This document shows positions 24,061 to 28,563 of a stretch of DNA of 28,563 nucleotides, in pieces. Positions within the stretch are counted from its first letter, which is position 1. Each line of letters starts with the position of its first letter. This DNA comes from CAYMTN01 sp964393335 (lineage in GTDB: Bacteria; Chloroflexota; Anaerolineae; Aggregatilineales; Aggregatilineaceae). The position numbers were made by a program, and so were the translations under genes. A model generated the notes under the pieces. The model searched no databases and was not told where the DNA came from. It saw only the letters and a list, made by a program, of their open reading frames with translations. The stretch lies in NCBI GenBank assembly GCA_964393335.1, contig CAYMTN010000043.1, positions 1 through 28,563 of the forward strand, read 5' to 3'.

Positions 24061-25233
24061 TTAACCGGCGTCTTGCGGCGCGCCTTCGAGCAGTTGTTCG
24101 AAATAGTTCGCGGTGCGCGCGGCGATGCTTTCCCACGTGAACTGCTTCGAGAGTTCCAGGGCATGCTGCCCCATCTCGCGGCACAGCGCCGGGTTATCGG
24201 CCAGGTCTTCGATGGCGATGCATAACGCCGTCGGGGAATCCGGCGGAATCAGGCGCACGTGATGGTTGCCGATCAGCTCCGGCATCTCGACTTCGGGATT
24301 AGTCGTGATGATCGGGCAGCCGAGCGCCAGCGCCGCCATCAGGCTGCCGCGCCGGAACGAGACGCCATCCCGGAAGGGCAGGGCGATCATGTCGGCGGCT
24401 CTCAGGTGCCCGCTGACGGATGCGCTGTCGACAAAACCCGTCCATTGAATGTGATCGATCAGGTTGAGGTTTTCGATCAACTGCTCGACCTCGCGCGCGT
24501 AGACGATGTTCGCCGGATCGCTGGTGCCGGTGCGCCCGCCGATCATCAGCAGTTTGACAGGTAACTGGCTGTCGCGGGCCAGGCGCACGCTTTCCAGCAG
24601 AGTTTCAACGCCTTTGCTGGCATTCATGAATCCGAAGTACCCGACGACAATGTCGTCTGGCTGGAAACCGAGCGACGCGCGCCACACGTCCCGGTTGTAA
24701 TTGGGCGCGAGGGACGGTTTGATGTTCGAGCCAATCGGGATGTGGCACAGGCTGGCGACGGATTTTTCGGCAGCCAGCCGCCGCTGGTCGCTGCGATTGG
24801 TGACGATCACGCCGTCGCTGCTGCGGGCCAGGGTCAGCACGGCCTGGTAGCGCAGCGGCCCGGCCTTCGGGAACAGGTAGGGCACCAGCAGGTCGTGAAA
24901 CGTGGTGACCACCTGCACGTCACCCAGCCGCATCGGCAGGATGTGCAAAAACGCGGCCATGTCGTAGGCAGCGGCTTGATACTGGATGTTGATGATGTCA
25001 AGCTTCTGCGCCTGGGACCAGCGGCGAATCCGGCTCAGCGTGCCCCAGCCCCAGTTATGGGCGTCGGCGGTGACTTGCGCGACGTGGTTGTTATCGCGTC
25101 CGGTGGCGCGGTGGTCCGTGAACACGAATATGTCGTGGCCGAGATCGCGCAGCGCCCGCGAAAGTTCCTGGGTGAACGCCCCGACGCCGCCTTGCATCGG
25201 CGGATATTCACCCGTGATTTGACCGATTCTCAT
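24061..25233 (-). CDS. GT4-family (GT-B fold) glycosyltransferase
   Basis: Predicted cytoplasmic or membrane-associated transferase adding a sugar from a nucleotide donor to a growing surface glycan. The 390 residues start MRIGQITGEYPPMQGGVGAFTQ, the glycine-rich acceptor-site loop of GT4 enzymes. The C-terminal half has VGYFGFMNASKGVETLLE, LLMIGGRTG, and LPFRDGVSFRRGSLMAALALGCPIITT with the conserved donor-binding acidic and glycine stretch. There is no clear Shine-Dalgarno before ATG 25233, so translation may depend on the GT2 gene 36 bases upstream. Last gene of a three-gene run. Confidence 0.9.
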   Translation of the reverse strand: MRIGQITGEYPPMQGGVGAFTQELSRALRDLGHDIFVFTDHRATGRDNNHVAQVTADAHNWGWGTLSRIRRWSQAQKLDIINIQYQAAAYDMAAFLHILPMRLGDVQVVTTFHDLLVPYLFPKAGPLRYQAVLTLARSSDGVIVTNRSDQRRLAAEKSVASLCHIPIGSNIKPSLAPNYNRDVWRASLGFQPDDIVVGYFGFMNASKGVETLLESVRLARDSQLPVKLLMIGGRTGTSDPANIVYAREVEQLIENLNLIDHIQWTGFVDSASVSGHLRAADMIALPFRDGVSFRRGSLMAALALGCPIITTNPEVEMPELIGNHHVRLIPPDSPTALCIAIEDLADNPALCREMGQHALELSKQFTWESIAARTANYFEQLLEGAPQDAG

Positions 25234-25269
25234 ACGTGTTTCAGGTTTTCTACCCGGTTGGGTTAGCCG

Positions 25270-26211
25270 TCAGGGGCGCGTATTACGAGCCAGCGCGCGA
25301 ATCACCTGGCGATACGTGTCGATGCGTGCGCGCCGCAGCGCGCGTTTGTGGCCCACCACCGCCTTGAGGCTCTCCTGGGCCAGTTGGACAGTGTAGCTTA
25401 CCAATAAAAACAGCCGGATCGCAAGGGCCAACCCGCGCCCGTGAAATTTGGCGAAATACCGAATCTTGCTCTGCTGGAAAAAAATGTGTTTGTTGGTCGG
25501 GACCTGTTCCGCGCTTCTGCCGCCGTAATGCGTGATGCGCGCCGTGCCCAGGTAGACCACGCGCCAGCCTGCTAATTTGGCCCGTTTGCACCAGTCCAAC
25601 TCCTCAGAATACATGACGTAGCCGGTATCCAGCCCGCCGATCTGTTCGTACACGGCGCGGCGGGCCGCCAGCGCACAGCCCTGCACCCAATCGACGTCGA
25701 ACGTCCCGTCGTCGGGTTGGTCCGTGACGTAGAAACGATCCAGCACGCGGCGCGGCGCGATGCCTTGCAGCCAGGTGCTTTCGAAGATAGCAGTCAGCGC
25801 CGTCGGGAAGCGCCGCCGCGTGGACTGGGTGTTGCCGTCGGCGTTGAGCACCTGCGGCCCGACGATGCCGACCGCCGGGTGGTCGTCCAGGTAGCGCACC
25901 ATCTGGTCGAGCGCGTCCCCGTGTACGACCGTATCCGGATTGAGCAGCAGCAGGTGGCGTCCGCGCGCCGCCGCCAGCCCGGTGTTGTTGCCGCGCGTAA
26001 AGCCGACATTCTCGTCTTCGGCAAAGAGTCGCACCCAGGGGAAACGCTCGCGCAGCATCGCGGCGCTGCCGTCCGTGCTGGCCGAATCCACGACCAGGAC
26101 CTCGACCTCCAGCCCGGACTCGGGCGAGTCCGTCGCGGCGGCGATGCTTTCCAGGCACGCGGCCAGCAGATCGCGCACGTTCCAGTTGACGATGATGATC
26201 GACAGATCCAT
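25270..26211 (-). CDS. GT2-family (GT-A fold) glycosyltransferase, rhamnosyltransferase-like
   Basis: Predicted transferase of sugar from a nucleotide donor. 313 residues from ATG 26211, chosen because GAGGACGG precedes it and the fold begins there (MDLSIIIVNWN); an in-frame GTG at 26235 overlaps the upstream gene. VDSASTDGS (41-49), NVGFTRGNN (68-76) and LLNPDTVV (89-96, metal-binding aspartate region) are family motifs, and MYSEELDWCKRAKLAGW marks the catalytic half. The hydrophobic, basic tail (~270-313) suggests membrane association. It starts four bases after the upstream stop codon. Confidence 0.9.
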   Translation of the reverse strand: MDLSIIIVNWNVRDLLAACLESIAAATDSPESGLEVEVLVVDSASTDGSAAMLRERFPWVRLFAEDENVGFTRGNNTGLAAARGRHLLLLNPDTVVHGDALDQMVRYLDDHPAVGIVGPQVLNADGNTQSTRRRFPTALTAIFESTWLQGIAPRRVLDRFYVTDQPDDGTFDVDWVQGCALAARRAVYEQIGGLDTGYVMYSEELDWCKRAKLAGWRVVYLGTARITHYGGRSAEQVPTNKHIFFQQSKIRYFAKFHGRGLALAIRLFLLVSYTVQLAQESLKAVVGHKRALRRARIDTYRQVIRALARNTRP

Positions 26212-26215
26212 CCGG

Positions 26216-26710
26216 TTAACCGTCCTCAGCGGCACGCTCGAGGCTCAACAAGGTCAGCTCCGGGCCGTAATAGTAGGCGCGGTAGCTGCCGGGAAACGCG
26301 GCGGGCAGGCGCTTCCAGCGGCGGTAGCTGGTGCGCAGTGTCACGCCGCCTACCGTGATCGCCGGGTGGCGCGCGTCGCCACTTCTGACCAGCGGTCCGC
26401 TGGCGGCCTGCACGGCGGGATGGGCGACCACGAACGCGGCGCGAACCAGCAGGCCCGCAATGATCAGCACCAGCACGCACAGCGCCGCGAATAACCCGAT
26501 CTGGCCCGGCGTGTGAATCGTCGGGGCGACGGCTGCCGCCAGCACAACCGCCAGCGCGACCAACGCGAGGCCGCGAATCAAGTAGCCCACGCTGCGAAAT
26601 ACGACCGTCTGCCGCTGCCGGTCGCTGAGGCGGCCCGCCCGGTTGAGCGCCAGTTCCTCCGGCGTGAAACCAAAGCCGCGCCCCAGGTCAGGCGTATCCG
26701 AAGTATCCAC
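26216..26710 (-). CDS. Two-helix membrane protein, unknown function
   Basis: 164 residues from GTG 26710 with AAGGA about ten bases upstream. A soluble N-terminus (ELALNRAGRLSDRQRQ) precedes two membrane helices (~42-65 and ~72-95), then a small C-terminal domain with a beta-type stretch (PAITVGGVTLRTSYRRWKRLP, AFPGSYRAYYYG). I do not recognise the family by name, although the NRAGRLS-type start recurs in Chloroflexota proteins as I recall. First gene of the run with GT2 and GT4; its stop is four bases from the GT2 start, so shared expression is likely. Confidence 0.78.
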   Translation of the reverse strand: MDTSDTPDLGRGFGFTPEELALNRAGRLSDRQRQTVVFRSVGYLIRGLALVALAVVLAAAVAPTIHTPGQIGLFAALCVLVLIIAGLLVRAAFVVAHPAVQAASGPLVRSGDARHPAITVGGVTLRTSYRRWKRLPAAFPGSYRAYYYGPELTLLSLERAAEDG

Positions 26711-26760
26711 CCACCGCGTTCCTTGAGCGCACCAGCGTGTGCCGCCTATTTTACCAGGAA

Positions 26761-26789
26761 TTTACAAATCCCCCGAAGTCCCGTTACAT
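26761..26789 (+). promoter_or_regulatory. Possible promoter of the secreted duplicated-module protein
   Basis: TTTACA (26761-26766), a 17-base spacer, then TTACAT (26784-26789). The -35 is good and the -10 is poor. It lies in the divergent gap between the GTG at 26710 and the ATG at 26872. A small hairpin (CATCG/CGATG, 26827-26843) falls in the predicted leader. Confidence 0.4.
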
Positions 26790-26871
26790 TTCGCCGCCAT
26801 ACTGGGGTCAATTCATCCGGGAAAACCATCGTGTTAAACGATGCAACATACACACAGAAGGAGACTATACG

Positions 26872-27693
26872 ATGAAAAAGTGGCTAATTCGCGCAGGTGC
26901 ATTGACGTTGGTGATGGTGATGGCGCTGGGCGTGATCGGTACGGCGGCGGCGCAGGGACCGGGCGATGGTGGTGCCGGCGGGCTGCTCAATCCGCAAGGC
27001 CCGCGTGACCGGATCGGCAGGGCGCTCATGCAGGCTGTCATCGACGCAACCGGTATGACCGGGCAGGACGTGCTGGCCGAGATGCGCGATGGAAAAACGC
27101 TCAGCGACATCTTGACCGAGCAGGGCGTGGACCCGCAGACCGTGATCGACACGGTCACGGCGCAGGTGACGGAACAGGTCGATCAGCGGGTGGCCGATGG
27201 CACGATCACCGAGGAGCAGGCCGCGACGATTTTGGAAGCGCTCGGCCCAGGGCTGGAAACCGCGCTGACGGCATCCCTGCCGGAGCGCCCGACCCCGATC
27301 CGGGACCGTCTGCAAAACAGCGTCGAGAATACCCTGCTTGGCGTGCTGGCGGAGATGGCCGGGGTGGAACCGGGCGACGTCGTGCGCGATGCGCTGACTC
27401 CGCCGACGCTGGCCGAGATCGCGACTCAGTATGGGCTGGATGCCGACGCCATCATCAGCGAGGCGGAAACGCGCATCACCGATGAAATGAACCAGACTGT
27501 CGCCGATGGCACGATCACGGAAGACCAGGCGGCGGCGCTGCTGGACGGGCTGCATGACCGGCTGGTGAGCCGCTTCGATGCCCCACTGGGCCAGTTCGGT
27601 GCCGTGCGCGACCGGATCGGGGATCGTATGCAAGACCGGTTCCCCAACATGCCGCGCCGCCCCGACAACCGCCCGGCCAGCCCAATCCTGTAG
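26872..27693 (+). CDS. Secreted protein with an internally duplicated helical module
   Basis: 273 residues from ATG 26872, preceded by AAGGAGA; the longer frame from 26737 has no ribosome-binding site and no signal. Residues 1-27 are a Sec signal peptide ending TAAAQ. Residues ~51-124 and ~151-227 are two copies of one module, the ends being nearly alike: VADGTITEEQAATIL and VADGTITEDQAAALL. Each copy also has a TLxxI...G(V/L)D segment. This G-x-I-T-x-x-Q-A pattern occurs in small secreted DUF2680/YckD-like proteins; assignment beyond that is uncertain. Net acidic, with a basic Arg/Pro tail (RFPNMPRRPDNRP). Monocistronic, closed by a strong terminator. Confidence 0.8.
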   Translation: MKKWLIRAGALTLVMVMALGVIGTAAAQGPGDGGAGGLLNPQGPRDRIGRALMQAVIDATGMTGQDVLAEMRDGKTLSDILTEQGVDPQTVIDTVTAQVTEQVDQRVADGTITEEQAATILEALGPGLETALTASLPERPTPIRDRLQNSVENTLLGVLAEMAGVEPGDVVRDALTPPTLAEIATQYGLDADAIISEAETRITDEMNQTVADGTITEDQAAALLDGLHDRLVSRFDAPLGQFGAVRDRIGDRMQDRFPNMPRRPDNRPASPIL

Positions 27694-27719
27694 GGTTTGT
27701 CGCCTGACCGGCTGTTCGT

Positions 27720-27756
27720 CAACCGCCCCCTGAAGGTTCAGAGGGCGGTTGTTTTT
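27720..27756 (+). terminator. Strong intrinsic terminator
   Basis: CAACCGCCC (27720-27728) pairs with GGGCGGTTG (27743-27751), with an inner stem CTGAA/TTCAG, and five T follow directly. It ends the secreted-protein transcript. No T-run follows on the minus strand, so it is one-way. Confidence 0.9.
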
Positions 27757-27763
27757 ATGCGCG

Positions 27764-28563
27764 TTACTCTGCCGGGATGACCGGCAGCGTGATGTACGAG
27801 CTGTGGTCCGCGCCCCGGTAGATGCTGACGGTCGGCGGCGGATCGAGTTTGGGCGTGGCGTAGGTGTCGGCATCCGTGCCGGTGATCGTGATCCGGATGC
27901 GGTTCCCGGCATTAAACACGTTGGCGGTGGGCTGCATGTCAAACACCAACTCGACCGGCTCGCCGGGGGGCAGCGGCGCGACGTCCGCCTGGTTGCCCCG
28001 GTGGAAGGGCAGCCCCATGTTGTTCCAGGGGGCGACAGTCGTGGCGCGGTACGAGGCCCGCTGCACGCCTTCGGTGATGTAACGCGAGAAGCCCCCCGCG
28101 TTCACTTCTTCCAGGTAGACCATAAAATCGGCATCGTCCGACGTGGCAGTGACCCACAGGTGCACGACCGGATGCCCGGTGATTTCCGTATCGGTTTCGA
28201 GCGGCGGCGTGGTATAGGTCAGGCCCTTCTGATCGTTCGTGGCCATGTTCGGATAGCCGAATCCGCCGCCGTAACCATCGGTCCAGCGCGTCGTTTTGCC
28301 GGTGGTGGTCATATAGTCCACCACGTAATCGTCCTGGGCGATCCTGGCCAGCAGAGTCGTGCTCAACAGCCCATCATTGACCGAGTCCACGCTGCCGGAT
28401 GGCCCGGCCTGGAAATAATACGCGGTTGGGACTTCGTTGGGCAGCGGCCACTGGTCACTGGTGCGCCATTCGGTGCCATGCGGCGCGCCCATCACGTAAT
28501 AGACCAGCGGCGGCTCGTCCATGATGCCGTTGTCGATGCCCTTCAGCCAGTAATCGAACCAGC
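27764..28563 (-). CDS. CocE/NonD-type hydrolase, C-terminal part (5' end beyond the window)
   Basis: C-terminal ~265 residues of an X-Pro dipeptidyl-peptidase-like (S15) or CocE/NonD serine hydrolase, which cleaves peptides or esters. The frame is open to the right edge and reads WFDYWLKGIDNG just before DEPPLVYYVMG, a typical junction between the alpha/beta-hydrolase fold and the jelly-roll PepX_C domain. The visible part is that beta domain, with PLETDTEITGHPVVHLWVTATSDDADFMVYLEEV, then GEPVELVFDMQPTANVFNAGNRIRITITGTD. Catalytic serine, aspartate and any signal peptide lie outside the window. Substrate cannot be told. An internal ATG at 28522 is not the start. Confidence 0.85.
   Translation of the reverse strand, partial: WFDYWLKGIDNGIMDEPPLVYYVMGAPHGTEWRTSDQWPLPNEVPTAYYFQAGPSGSVDSVNDGLLSTTLLARIAQDDYVVDYMTTTGKTTRWTDGYGGGFGYPNMATNDQKGLTYTTPPLETDTEITGHPVVHLWVTATSDDADFMVYLEEVNAGGFSRYITEGVQRASYRATTVAPWNNMGLPFHRGNQADVAPLPPGEPVELVFDMQPTANVFNAGNRIRITITGTDADTYATPKLDPPPTVSIYRGADHSSYITLPVIPAE

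Noticed and set aside
1..28563. A defence island, prophage or biosynthetic gene cluster
   Set aside because: No nuclease, methylase, phage structural, recombinase, NRPS, PKS or terpene gene is visible. The content is ordinary surface, transport and metabolic genes.

Overview
The window is high-GC DNA that reads like a chromosome segment of a Chloroflexota bacterium, probably an Anaerolineae-type lineage. This is inferred from the gene families and their style: peptidase-MA lipobox/secreted proteins, DUF2142/YfhO-type membrane glycosyltransferases with C-terminal beta-sandwich domains, GH57 transferases, and dispersed GTAGGGGCG-type intergenic hairpins. No marker gene fixes the taxon. No rRNA, tRNA, CRISPR array, transposase or phage gene was seen. 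Most genes lie on the minus strand and are described here in their own 5'->3' order where that matters.

Left part (1-8939): two tandem secreted zinc-peptidase paralogues (the left one cut by the window edge), a Gfo/Idh/MocA oxidoreductase with a promoter carrying a perfect 15-bp palindrome, a lipoprotein parvulin-type foldase, and a GH57 glucanotransferase/amylase. The gaps between them hold several foldback repeats, and the parvulin leader has a duplicated ribosome-binding segment.

Middle part (8940-20784): a long minus-strand series. Four genes are closely packed or translationally coupled: two DUF2142-like GT-C glycosyltransferases, a DUF3592-like membrane protein and a YfhO-like GT-C protein. 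After a 99-bp gap come a molybdenum hydroxylase pair (2Fe-2S subunit and Mo-binding subunit, ATGA overlap), a small three-helix membrane protein and an O-antigen-ligase/polymerase-like protein. The surface-glycan theme recurs at 24061-26710 (GT4, GT2 and a small membrane protein).

Right part (20891-23986, plus strand): a TetR-type regulator, a flavodoxin-fold quinone/NAD(P)H oxidoreductase and a DHA2-type 14-helix MFS exporter. Two near-identical 18-bp operator-like sites, one at the tetR promoter and one upstream of the exporter, suggest an autoregulated efflux/redox-detoxification module. The end of the window has a secreted protein built from an internally duplicated module, closed by a very clear intrinsic terminator, and the C-terminal part of a CocE/NonD (X-Pro dipeptidyl-peptidase-like) hydrolase running off the right edge.

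I do not see a clearly novel defence or mobile system. The best leads are the paired TetR operators, the foldback repeat family whose copies sit inside their own outer inverted repeats, the duplicated Shine-Dalgarno leader, and the shortened Mo-subunit.
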